Source: Amphiduros pacificus
Taxonomy: Eukaryota > Annelida > Polychaeta > Phyllodocida > Hesionidae
Length of the DNA: 64,000 nt
Direction: 5' to 3'
Assembly: GCA_949316495.1 (NCBI GenBank)
Contig: OX439005.1
Coordinates: forward strand, 30,340,217 to 30,404,216
The notes under the pieces were generated by a model that ran no database searches, was not told the DNA's origin, and worked only from the letters and a program-made list of their open reading frames with translations. Every line of letters begins with the position of its first letter. The first letter of the stretch is position 1. Positions 31,393 to 46,995 of the stretch are shown in pieces. The translations under genes and the position numbers were made by a program.

Positions 31393-31890
31393 TATCTTGT
31401 AATTTGGCTTGGCTATATGTATATATAAAATATTATTATTTGGAACACAATTACTTTGAGACTAGTAATGAACGGTTATATAACCGAATGTTATAAAACG
31501 CAATACAAAATAAATAAAATCTACAAATACATTGCATAAATTTAGCTATAAATTATCATATAAATACGGAAATACAAAACTTAGATAACACAAAAATCGT
31601 AAAATTGATGTGTTTAAATCCATTAATTATGAACAAATAATTACATTAAGAATAATTTACAATTGACCAGAGGAACTCATCCCTAAAATACCAGAATTGT
31701 GGCATTCCCTGTCACAAGGTGAAATAAATATTACATGAAACCTGAACACAAAAATGTATACTAATTACAAAAAAGTCCAAAACTAGTAAATACAAAATAT
31801 AGGAATATCTTGACATACAAAAATAGTAAAATTTACGATGTATAAGGCATTTTTGACTTAGGAAATCACATTTTGATCGAGTTCGACACA

Positions 31891-31951
31891 TTTAATCAAT
31901 ATTTACACAGAGACCTAGATTTACACAATTGCATCTAGTAATATATTTATT
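31891..31951 (-). terminator. Candidate INSM poly(A) signals
   Basis: On the gene strand the first exact AATAAA after the stop is at 31946-31951, about 1.5 kb downstream, followed by ATTAAA at 31891-31896. No AATAAA was found between 33473 and 31952 on that strand. This would imply an AT-rich 3' UTR of about 1.5 kb. Cleavage could lie elsewhere. Confidence 0.3.
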
Positions 31952-33473
31952 ATCATCTATTATCAAAATAAATAGTAACTAGATTTGAACACTTTGAACT
32001 AGATTGTCACTTTATAAAAATATCTTATCTTCTGCTCTGCACAAAATGCCTTGAAAATTATATTTTGTCACCTCAATACTGTCACAATTGAATTGTTGTA
32101 ACAATACGTTGGTACAAATCACCTGCATGTTCATTCAAACAATGCACATTTTCAAAATCACTCTGAGTTTTACACACAAAAAAGATAACAAACAGACGGA
32201 GTGACTGGCACTTTCAATATTGAAGTATAACAAGCACATGGGGTAAAATCGATAATTGGTAGACTAGATGGGGGGATAAAGGGAAGAGGGTATGGGCACA
32301 TGTACCTGCCATGACTCATGCGTGGATGCTGGGACTGCTGGCACAGCGCGCAACAATGGATCAGCAAGATCTGTCACCCATACTGGTAGCAGCAGCAGCA
32401 ACCATACATCTACCTACTTAATACTAACACTACTTTTACATCAGATCTTCATCCAGCTCGTCCCTTAACACTAGATAAATAGAAATATAAAACATTACCA
32501 CTACTACACAGACCAGATGTGAAATGTTGTACATATTTGTCATTGTTTCTATTTGATTTTCTACTTATCAGAAAATGGCTTTGTGTCTTTTTTGTATTGT
32601 GACATGCCTACAGTGGGTTGCAGTTTCCTATTATTGGAGATGTGTAAACACCACTGTAAGCAATAACCACTGTTCGCTGGCAGCTGCTGCTTTCTGGTAA
32701 ATATTAGAAATAATGACAAATATTCAAAATAAACCTTTCAACAACTCTGGCATCTATTGTAAAATAACTTTGGGATATAATCTTCCTGACTTAGATGAGA
32801 GTGTAACAGCTTGACTTAGACTAAATTGAGTTTTTAACAAATTGACTTAATAAAATAAATCAATATGATGTAAAATAATCACCCTGACTGGTATACTGAC
32901 TTAGTAGGACTACCTTGACTAGCGGAACCATATAATTTGTTAAGGACTAAAACGACCAGCAGCACTGACTGGCAGCAGTTCATTTACCAAGAAGTTATTG
33001 TTCAACACAAAGCATTTCATCACCTGCAACAATGCCATATTATTTCGATACATTCATACGGACACAACTTTGGGACACAATGTACAAGGTAAAACCAATG
33101 TCACCAAAATATAACTTTCGAAATGACAATTTACAATATACAATATTATGCCATGTTTGTGCACATACCAATGTATGAGGCGCTATGGGCTTGCAGCAAG
33201 TGATGATTACAATAATGATATAATCATGAAGACAGCATCATCTGGACATCTTAACATAAATCATTAATACAACCGGGATGTGTTGATTTCACGAGTCACC
33301 TAGATTATGAGATAAGCCTTCAGTGTGTGTGACATCATATTTGACTCATAATAAATCTCTGTTACTTTTGACTCATCTGGCTCTGATCAAGTGAGTAATA
33401 ATGATCAAGGGAAATCCCGCAAGGATGCTAATACACATGTCTTTTGAGGGAGTAACAACAAGTCTTTGGCAAA

Positions 33474-34967
33474 CTAACAAGGTCTATTGACTGGTAACTG
33501 GAGCAAAATCACTTGTCTATTTTCTGATGGATGACATTTGTTGATGTGTCTGGTGAGACCTGGAGAACTGTAAAATGTACTGGAGCAATACTTACAGTTG
33601 AAGACTTCAGTGGCGTGAACTCTTGAGTGCCGCTCTAGGGCCAATTTGTTAGGGAATGTGGCTGAGCACACGGGGCAGGTGAGGTCCTTTGCGACCACGG
33701 TGGCTGCAGGAGGCTGGTGCTGAATGGCGTGCTTCGCTCTGTTAGCCTCAGACCTGAACACCTTTCCGCACACCTGACACGGGAACGGCCGGTCATCGTT
33801 ATGATTGGCCATATGCTTCCTGAGGTACGCTTGTCTCTTGAACTTCTTGCCACACGTCTCACACTCAAAGTGGCCCTCGTCGGATATGGTGCTGAGAGAG
33901 CCGGGGCTGGGAGTCTGCCTGTCTGAGTCCTTGCCGGGAGAAGCTGGGTTGGCCGGGAGGATCTTGGTGGGTCCAGACGCGGTCGTGTTTTTGTTGGGCC
34001 TTGGCTTGTGCCATCTGCGATGAGAGGCCAAGTTGGCAGGACAGCTGAACACCTTGTCACATTCTGGACAGCGGTATTCCACGTGCACGATGCGGGAGCA
34101 TTTATGCTGGGCCAGCTGGAAAGCATCTGAGTAGCACTCCTTACACAACATACACAAAAAGTCTCCTATTTTGTTCTCTATTTTGGCAAGTTCGGCTTTC
34201 GCTTCTGGTGTGATGTCAACAAAATTAAGACTAGGTTCAATATCTCCACATATTAAGTGGACCCCATCGTCCTCAGAGTCGGACAAGTCTTTAATTATCG
34301 TACCTGACACTGGGGATGTTTTGTCTTCATCAAAGTGGATCTTTCTGGCAGCTTTGGGTTTCTTGGGTGTCTTCACTCTAGGCGGATCTGCAGGCGTGTC
34401 TGCTAGTCTCTTTTTGCAGGGACTTGCAGGGTTGGAGCTGGTAGTACTGGCTTGGCTTGCAGGACTGGCGATTCCAACTCCCAGCTTGCCAGTCGGCGAC
34501 GAAACACTCAAGCGGTCAAAGGATGAGAAGTAGAAAGGCGAGGAGTATCCGGGCACGATGGAGAGGGGTGAAGATGAAGGGGTGGAGGGTAATGACCCCA
34601 CCAATTTGCTCTCAGCCATGTACGCTCTGGACGTGATGTTGTTGATGGTGTTGGCAACCAGAGCAGTGTTGTTGTGCTTTGTGAGGACATTGTTGTTGTT
34701 GCCCACATCAGCTGATGTCAGGAGTTTGGTGGTGGTGGCAGCGGTAGTGGTGGATCTGTTGTCAACCAGACTGTCTTTGATTGTGAGTGACAGAGGGCTC
34801 TGGCAGAACCCAGAGTCTGGGGACCCAAATGCTGTATACACATTGTTCTCGTGGTCAGAGCCACTGTCTGAGGCCGTCCTGTCCTCCTCCGAGTTCCTCC
34901 TTATTCTCCATGAGCAATATGTTGAACTGCTCTTCTTGCTGCGTTTGACTAGAAATCCTCGTGGCAT
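33474..34967 (-). CDS. INSM1: Insulinoma-associated (INSM1/INSM family) SNAG zinc-finger transcriptional repressor, single exon
   Basis: The protein is 497 aa and uninterrupted. It opens with the SNAG motif MPRGFLVKRSKK, which in this family recruits LSD1/CoREST-type corepressors. A basic, proline-rich block (residues about 184-215, including KKPKAARK, a likely nuclear signal) and an acidic DSEDD patch follow. Six zinc fingers come next: C272/C275/H288/C290 (C2HC), C300/C303/H316/H320, C369/C372/H385/H389, C397/C400/H413/H417, C431/C434/H447/H451 and C458/C461/H474/H479. The stretch VEYRCPECDKVFSCPANLAS and the C-terminal ENRQVILLQ are hallmarks of INSM1. The length matches vertebrate INSM1 (about 510 aa), which is also intronless. 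The start is the first ATG in frame: a TAG lies 8 codons upstream and A is at -3. The known family role is nuclear control of neuroendocrine and neuronal precursor differentiation (fly nerfin-1, worm egl-46). One-to-one orthology is inferred; the family assignment is very secure. Confidence 0.97.
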   Translation of the reverse strand: MPRGFLVKRSKKSSSTYCSWRIRRNSEEDRTASDSGSDHENNVYTAFGSPDSGFCQSPLSLTIKDSLVDNRSTTTAATTTKLLTSADVGNNNNVLTKHNNTALVANTINNITSRAYMAESKLVGSLPSTPSSSPLSIVPGYSSPFYFSSFDRLSVSSPTGKLGVGIASPASQASTTSSNPASPCKKRLADTPADPPRVKTPKKPKAARKIHFDEDKTSPVSGTIIKDLSDSEDDGVHLICGDIEPSLNFVDITPEAKAELAKIENKIGDFLCMLCKECYSDAFQLAQHKCSRIVHVEYRCPECDKVFSCPANLASHRRWHKPRPNKNTTASGPTKILPANPASPGKDSDRQTPSPGSLSTISDEGHFECETCGKKFKRQAYLRKHMANHNDDRPFPCQVCGKVFRSEANRAKHAIQHQPPAATVVAKDLTCPVCSATFPNKLALERHSRVHATEVFNCKYCSSTFYSSPGLTRHINKCHPSENRQVILLQLPVNRPC

Positions 34968-35141
34968 CCTGTCCAATTCTGAACACACTGCCTATAGACT
35001 AGAACTCCAACACTCTGACGGAAAATAAATAAATAAATAAATAAATTGTCTGTAAACTTGTGCTACTTCATGTGTACTCAAGTGAAGTCTATCACAAGAA
35101 GTGCCTGACTAGAGTAGGGATCAGCCCCGGTGAAATTTTGA

Positions 35142-35218
35142 CTAGATGTTTAAGTTCCTGTGTATATATATAAGGTGTGCAAGCATGCACAGACTGAATA
35201 ACTGTACAGTCCAACCAT
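35142..35218 (-). promoter_or_regulatory. Two overlapping upstream ORFs in the predicted INSM leader
   Basis: If transcription starts near 35291, the leader holds an ATG at 35218 (22 codons, stop at 35150-35152) and another at 35186 in a different frame (14 codons, stop at 35142-35144). A third minimal ORF of two codons (ATG AAG TAG) lies at 35063-35071. All three terminate before the SNAG ATG at 34967, so the main ORF would need leaky scanning or reinitiation. The ORFs are seen directly; a role in translation control is inference. Confidence 0.4.
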
Positions 35219-35285
35219 CAATATTCAGATGGCTTGAGTTGACAATCACACAAATCTTTGTTGTTTGTCTCTTCGTGTTTGAGGC

Positions 35286-35415
35286 TGATCTGAAGCAATG
35301 TGCAACTTGCCTGCATTTATATGCCTCCTTTGATAGCCTCATGCATCTGCCACTCAAGCCATTAAGCCCCGCCTCTTGTAACCTCTTTGTCACGCGCAGG
35401 CACGTGGCAGCTGCC
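35286..35415 (-). promoter_or_regulatory. INSM core and proximal promoter (E-boxes, GC box, TATA, initiator)
   Basis: Reading towards the gene on the minus strand there are adjacent E-boxes CAGCTG (35408-35413) and CACGTG (35401-35406), then a GC box AGGCGGGGCTT (about 35366-35376). A further E-box CAGATG (35344-35349) follows, then a TCF/LEF-like TATCAAAGG (35326-35334), TATAAA (35316-35321) and an initiator TTCAGAT with its A at 35291. The TATA-to-initiator distance is 30 bp, the standard spacing, which gives a leader of about 324 nt. Vertebrate INSM1 is activated by NeuroD/neurogenin through E-boxes, so CAGATG 22 bp upstream of TATA fits that logic. The motifs are seen directly. The start site is inferred. 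Confidence 0.7.
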
Positions 35416-40641
<5,226 letters not shown>

Positions 40642-43600
40642 CAAAATCTCTTAAGGGGCTAACATGTAATGGATCAATAATGTATGCTTAAAAGTAAACA
40701 TCAACCATTTAGAATTGAGAATGTAGAGCCATTTTATGTAATAATGATTATGAACTAACCCAGGTTAACTATATAGTTATAGTCCCTAACATTATAATAA
40801 CTAAATGAAATTATTAAGGAAAGAAAATGATACAGATGCTGTTCAGAAGAACACGCTGTGACATCATTCCAGAGACAAAACTAGTGAGATTGTGAACATA
40901 TGAACTAGGAAGGTTAAAAAACATAAACCCTTCTCACATTAATTGTAAGAATCCCACATGTTTTGAAGATGAATCCACAGAGACTCGCAGGATGCAGGTG
41001 GCAAATGTGCAGCCAGTTTCTGGTCACATGGGAAGAAATCAGAATCTTCGAATCAAGTTGCACCAATATTATGTAAAAATGCTAGCTACGCAGGTTATAC
41101 TTACCCCAACTGCACCATATCTGTATTATATTAGTACCATGTTAACCTTTATTAATACGAGACAATGCTTGCATCAAGATAAAAAAGTACTACAACTAAA
41201 GTTAGCTGAATAAAATGAACTTCTCATAGCTCTACCCTATATGTGTACTTGAAAAGTTAAAATAAATGAGTGTTGTAAATTTATGTTGATCTGCTTTATA
41301 AAATATTGTGGAAATCAGAATAAAAATACGGAATAAGCGATTACAGATTTCTTTTTTGAGGAAAAGTTCGTATAATTGACCATTGAGAGAGACAGATGCA
41401 TATTTGTTTGATATATTGGAACATTATGTTATGACATGGAAACATCATCTAATACTTTTCATTCACAATTTACTTCTCATTTGCAATTTCTTATTCGGGA
41501 TACTTTATACTATTATATTGTCTATAAATTTTATATTGCCAATTGATGATTACATTGCAACAGGTGTAAGCCGCAATAAAGGGCTTTGGAATTTGGCATA
41601 AGGCTTACACCATCAAGGCGACTCTAATTAGACGTATGACTCTATGTGTACAAACAGACTAACTGTATGACAAAGGGAGCATAGTTACACATTATGAGAT
41701 AAAGGCGGATCGGAAATGCGTGTCCCTGATTTTATCAACACCTGCATTTTGACACAGGCACCGGTCACTCGGTATCTGGTGTCAGCTTTCAGTCTGGGCA
41801 GCCAACCAAGCGAAACGTCACATGCTGATCACCAGCCAGACCGTGACCAGGTTTAGCAAAGAAAAATGTGTTTGTTTGCGTTCGCGCTTGGTTGGTTGAG
41901 GGCGCGTGGCAAGGCTTTGTGCGTTTCTAGCGGTCAGGGTGTGGGCGGTCCCGGCAGGTGTGCAGGCAGGGTCAGTCGTGGCAGATCGCCGTAGTCACTG
42001 ACCATTGTGTATACACATTTAGAAAAATAGCTCTACAGAAGCAACAAAGGTGTAGATAAGTGCTCCATATACCTGTTGATAACGTGTTAAACTAGTGAGT
42101 TTAATTAGGGTTTGACCGTTTGTTATTTAGGTGGGGGCATTGCGGGAAAAAAATATTCTGATTGTTTTTTCCTGCGAGATGTCAATCTAAAAATCTCATC
42201 TCTCTCTCTCCTGAATTATAGTATATCCCGGTATTTGTTTCCCTTACTGAAGGGTATCGGCAGTATTGCTTAATCGATTCCTCCTATGCCCCCCTCCATC
42301 CCCATCCCCCATCCACACAAACTTATTAATGGTCCTTCTCTCAGATTAATTCTAAAAGTGGTCTATTTATTGGACCCAACTATACCAGGTCCACGTTTCC
42401 TGATGAAACAAAGAGACGCCGAGACAGTCTTAGCCGCATTTCTGAATTAGTTATTAAATCCCGTACCTGGTGTATGGTGTCTTTATAGTGTCTTTATAAG
42501 ATATGTTATTATTGAAAATATCAGCTCACCTACATTTGAAAGCAATTGATGGAAATGTGATTGGTAAATAGTTAAATATTTAGAAAAAGGATTTCTAATC
42601 ATCAAATAATATTCTAATTAAACACTGAATATGGTTTATTTGTTGAATTACGAGGTGATTAATTAAAACATATTGAGGGAAATAACCAGACCACCAATTT
42701 GTATCATTTAAGTATGTATCTTTAGCAAGATTCAACATTTAAAAAAAATGTCACGATAAACATAATGATCAAAATTTTATACCGACGTGGCAATTTATTT
42801 TTTTTATAGAAAAAATAACAATTAATTCCAATGATTTTCAGCAAAATATCATATTCCTATTGTAGTAATCAGTGTGTTTATATCTTCATTATTTATAGTG
42901 TAAAGGGCAACAAAATAGCTTTAGTATATTGATATTTAGATGAGAATGTCTGACATTGCCACCATCTTAATTGCTGGTCAAGTTTCCTCTCTCATTGAAT
43001 AGATACAAAACAATGCACAGGTGCGAATTGGCGCCCCTTTGATCCCCTCAGGTGAGCAAAGGCCTGATTTCTGATCCTACCTGTTGACAGGTGTCCATTT
43101 GTTGACACCACAAAGGTCAACATCCCAAATGCTCAAATCTTATCTTATAGCGCATACATTCGGACAGTGTCCAATCAATATCCGTGAAATTACACAAGGC
43201 AAACATAAAGGAGTCATTAAAGTCATTTAAAATAATTATATATTGAATTGGTAAAGCGCATTCTTGCTAAACGTCACTACATTTGATCCAAATGTCGTGC
43301 ATGCGTTGCGTGACTTAACCTCTTACTTGGCATGCATTTTGTCACGTGATGACGTAATGGCGTCTCGTACAGCTGCCAGTTGATTGGTTAATTCTTGTGT
43401 CACTCAATATCTCCATGTTACAAGGGAAGGAATAAATACAACGCATAACTCTTCTTTTTTCTTAAAGTCATATTCTATATATCTAAATAGATGAAATAAA
43501 ATGAGATCTTGATGGGCAACATCGCATTTGACTTTTGAAGTGTGATTAATATTCGGCAATGAAGAATGAATATGAAATAACCCTGAAACAATGTCGTAGA

Positions 43601-45240
43601 TTATTGAATATCAAAAATATATAATCACTATAAAAGATATGATCAATCATACATATGTATTTAAATATGCAAAAACGCAAAGATAATAACTATTGGGATA
43701 GGGAACACACTCATTTCACCGTGTAATTAGCTATAAATAGGTTTAATGATATTGGCAAAAACTCAAATGACATTCGCTCTTATCCAACATAGAAAAGTGT
43801 TGCTAAATATAAATAATCTACATCTGATTTTGATCTATTTTTCCAGGGACAACATGCTGTATGACATTATATCAGCCGAGGAATAATTGATACACAGGAA
43901 TGTCTACTAGATGGAGCTAGTGGTATATAGGGGAAGCATTTTGGCAAGGAACCTCCCTGTGTATCGCCATATTGCCTTTTATAAAATTACCAATACCCAT
44001 TCTCCGCTCTATTGTCTCTGCTCGTCCCTGTTTGTCATCCAGGACCAGACTCCTATCAGAGACCGTTATCATGTTAGGGGGCAGCGCTTTCATTTGAGAG
44101 CATTTTTGCACGCAGTCTGGCTCGCTCTCGCAGCGACGGCATCCAGGCGGGGGCGACCTCCGTACCGCGGCTTGCCTCGCCGGGCGGTCGGCCTCAGCAA
44201 CAGGAAAGAACATTTCGCAAGCGATTCATAGCATCTACAATTAGGATTCTCCCACTAAGTGCCCTGTCTGTTTTGTTTTCCATTATCCGACTGGCCCCAA
44301 AGACATCAGATTTCATTCCCATATCAAAAATTAATCGCCACCGCCAGTGAATGTCCATCAATTTCAATAAATAGCAGTGGGCTTATGATGAAATTTGGTG
44401 TCCCTGATTACCCGACCGGCCATTCCAGTGTCATTTTTCTGTTGTTACTTAGGCTATGTGGCGGCAACTGGAATCTGTAAAGCAATGCCGAGAGACTACA
44501 GATATGACAAATGACCGCGGAGCCTGAACAATAATGGGTTGGTCGCCTGGGCTTGGGACTAACCCTTTCACTGCAATGTGTCACATCTCTCTAACCATAT
44601 CCGTGATTTAAATCTCCACATTTCACGCCTTGGATGTTATGAAAGTCATTAGACGATCAGTTTTAGACAAAACATAACTTTTTGTGCTGGCACTGCCTGG
44701 AGGGCGACGGGCGACTAGTGGCGCCCTCTTGAGGCTGGTGGCGCCCTCTTTTAGAGAAGCCCTCTTAGTGGCCGATGCTTGTAAGTGAATAATTTGTTGG
44801 ATAGTCAGTTTGTGCAATCATTTTTCTGACCCGTCTGTCAGAAATCTCTTAACAATCATCTGCAATCTCTCCAGGGGGCAGCACACAGACAAACCAATAT
44901 TGATAATGCCCTTGTATACCACCGCCCTAATATATCATGTCTATATGAGGTATATTATTCTCAGTGGCCTCTACCATGTATATGCTCAAAAGTGAGTATG
45001 TGAGATTGGTCAAAACTGTGTGTCAAATCAACCAAAATGGATCTCTATTATTTCAATACATTTCAAATACTCTTTGTCAAAAGTTTACTTTGAAACAGTC
45101 ATGTACTATATAGCCCTGACTTAAACTGTATAACGTCATTTGTCTATGTCTGCTCATGGTGCATATATGCTTATTGTGTGAAATTAAGGTTTATCCTTAT
45201 TGAGTAACATTTAGTTTTGCCATTATTGGGAAACATCCAA
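40642..45240. promoter_or_regulatory. Intergenic DNA with clustered transcription-factor motifs
   Basis: No gene was recognised. GC-richer islands stand out at 41740-42000, 43010-43100, 43320-43400 and 43900-44560. CCTTTGATC (43036-43044, a full TCF/LEF site) sits among CAGGTG E-boxes at 43018, 43049 and 43088. CACGTG (43343-43348) is next to TGACGTAA (43350-43357). Open frames at 43911-44231 on both strands carry no known motif. Confidence 0.3.
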
Positions 45241-45259
45241 AAAAGGTAGCCGGAAGACA

Positions 45260-45790
45260 AAATTCACATATGTCCTTGACAAGTAATCCCTCAGATATGG
45301 CTTTAGTGAGTAAACCCTCTGATATGCCTTTGGTGAGTAAACCCTCTGATATGCCTTTGGTGAGTAACTCCTCAGATATGCATTTGGTGAGTAAACCCTC
45401 TGATATGCCTTTGGTGAGTAACCCCTCTGATATGCCTTTGGTGAGTAACCTCTCTGATATGCCTTTGGTGAGTAAACCCTCAGATATGCCTTTGGTGAGT
45501 AAACCCTCTGATATTCCCTTGGTGAATATGCTCTTGGTGAGCGTCCCTCAGGTATGCCCTTGGTGAGTAAACCCTCTGGTATGTCTTTGGCAAGTAACCC
45601 CCAGATATGTCCTTGGTAAATAACCCCTCAGATATGCCTTTGGCAAATAACCCTCAGATATGCCCCTGTCAAGTAACCCCTTAGATATGTCCTTGGCAAG
45701 CAACCCCTTTATGATATGTCCTCAGATTTGTCCTTGGTAAGTAACCCCTCAAATATGCCCTTGGTAAGAAATATTTAGATATCCACCTGA
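45260..45790. repeat. 27-bp minisatellite, about 18 units
   Basis: The unit is GAGTAAACCCTCTGATATGC followed by CTTTGGT (27 bp, nine codons), which gives the repeating frame PSDMPLVSK at 45270-45566. Units degrade after 45566 with length changes. Isolated relatives (CCTTGTTGAGTAACATT-like) flank it near 45195 and 45890. The open frame lacks any context for a gene and is read as array periodicity. Confidence 0.9.
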
Positions 45791-46554
45791 ATACAGGTGA
45801 AAGTCAGCAACATTCAGGGTTTATCCTAACATTCAGATTTGCCCTGTTAAAGAAATATTCAAGATTTTTGGTTTCACAATCAGGTTTGCCCTTGTTGAGT
45901 AACATTAAGGTTTGTCGTTTATAAGCATCCCCTTCAGTAGCGTGCAAATTGTCCTTTGCGCCTTTCGTGCACAGAATCAAGGTGCGCTCTCATTTCTTCA
46001 GCGAAACCATTTGGGAACGTCATTTTTTTGACGAAATATTCAAGTAGTCTTATTGTTTTATATTCAGACACTATTGAGGAAAACTAAAGGTTCAATCCTC
46101 CAATTTATGACTTGATATGTACATATATTCCACAAGCCCTCTTTTCAAATTCAGTTTTTCGATGGACAGGTATTCTCTTTTAATTAATTTCATAGTAATT
46201 AAAACATTGCTATACCATCACAGAAGATGAGCTTTGTTATGACTACCATGATATTGTACTCCGCTCTTATTGCTTGACTTATGCCAGAATGTCATTTCCG
46301 TTCAGATGCGTCCTGACTCAGAACCATTAATGCACGCGTCGATCCAAAGTAACATTTAACTCTTCACTGATTACGCCACATATATTCTTACCTGTTTAAC
46401 TTGCACGTGGTCTTGAATATTCTGGAAAAAAATTAATAAGCTCCCTGCTTGGTGCCTATTGGGGATACTAATATATAGTCTACTTATGTTATTCTACCTA
46501 TGTTCCCCCCATGGGGGATACTAGTATACTTGCTTATGTCGGTTCTGCATGTTA

Positions 46555-46995
46555 GACCTTGACCTGGGCAATCTTGATCAGTCTGGTCGACTCTAGCATC
46601 AGAGAAACCTATTTTAGGCTTTTTGACCCCAAGATCTACGCTACCTTGTTCAGTCTTGTTGACCCTGAGATCTACGCTAGCTTGTTGACTCTGGCATCTG
46701 AGCTACCTTGTTGACCATGGCATCTAAGCTTGTTGACCTTGACATCTTAGCTATATATTTTAGCCTTTTTGACTCTGACATCTGATCTACCCTGGGTAGC
46801 CTGGTTGACTCTGGTATCTGAGCTACCTTGGTTTGCATGGATGACTCAAGCATCTGAGCTACGTTGATCAGCCTTGACGACTTTGGGTACTGAGCTACCT
46901 TGATCTACCTGGATGGCTTCAGTATCAGAGTTACATTGTCCTGCCCAGGTGACTTCTGGATAATTGGTTTTTGAACCTTGATATGGTAGTCTCTA
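46555..46995. repeat. Degenerate 36-bp tandem repeat, about 12 units
   Basis: Diverged units on GTTGACTCTGGCATCTGAGC then TACCTTGATCAGCCTG, with indels. More diverged than the other arrays, hence older or no longer homogenised. Confidence 0.8.

Noticed and set aside
34988-34988. Longer INSM start seven codons upstream (CSELDR extension)
   Set aside because: The codon at 34986-34988 is GTG, not ATG. A SNAG motif works at the extreme N-terminus, so the ATG at 34967 is the start.
34558-35028. Plus-strand frames across the INSM gene
   Set aside because: They are antisense shadows of the zinc-finger gene.
43911-44231. Overlapping frames of about 100 codons on both strands
   Set aside because: Both are open because of GC-rich sequence and neither has a known motif. 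Regulatory DNA fits better.
45270-45566. 98-codon frame with PSDMPLVSK repeats
   Set aside because: It matches the 27-bp period exactly and ends where unit lengths begin to vary. No gene context was seen.
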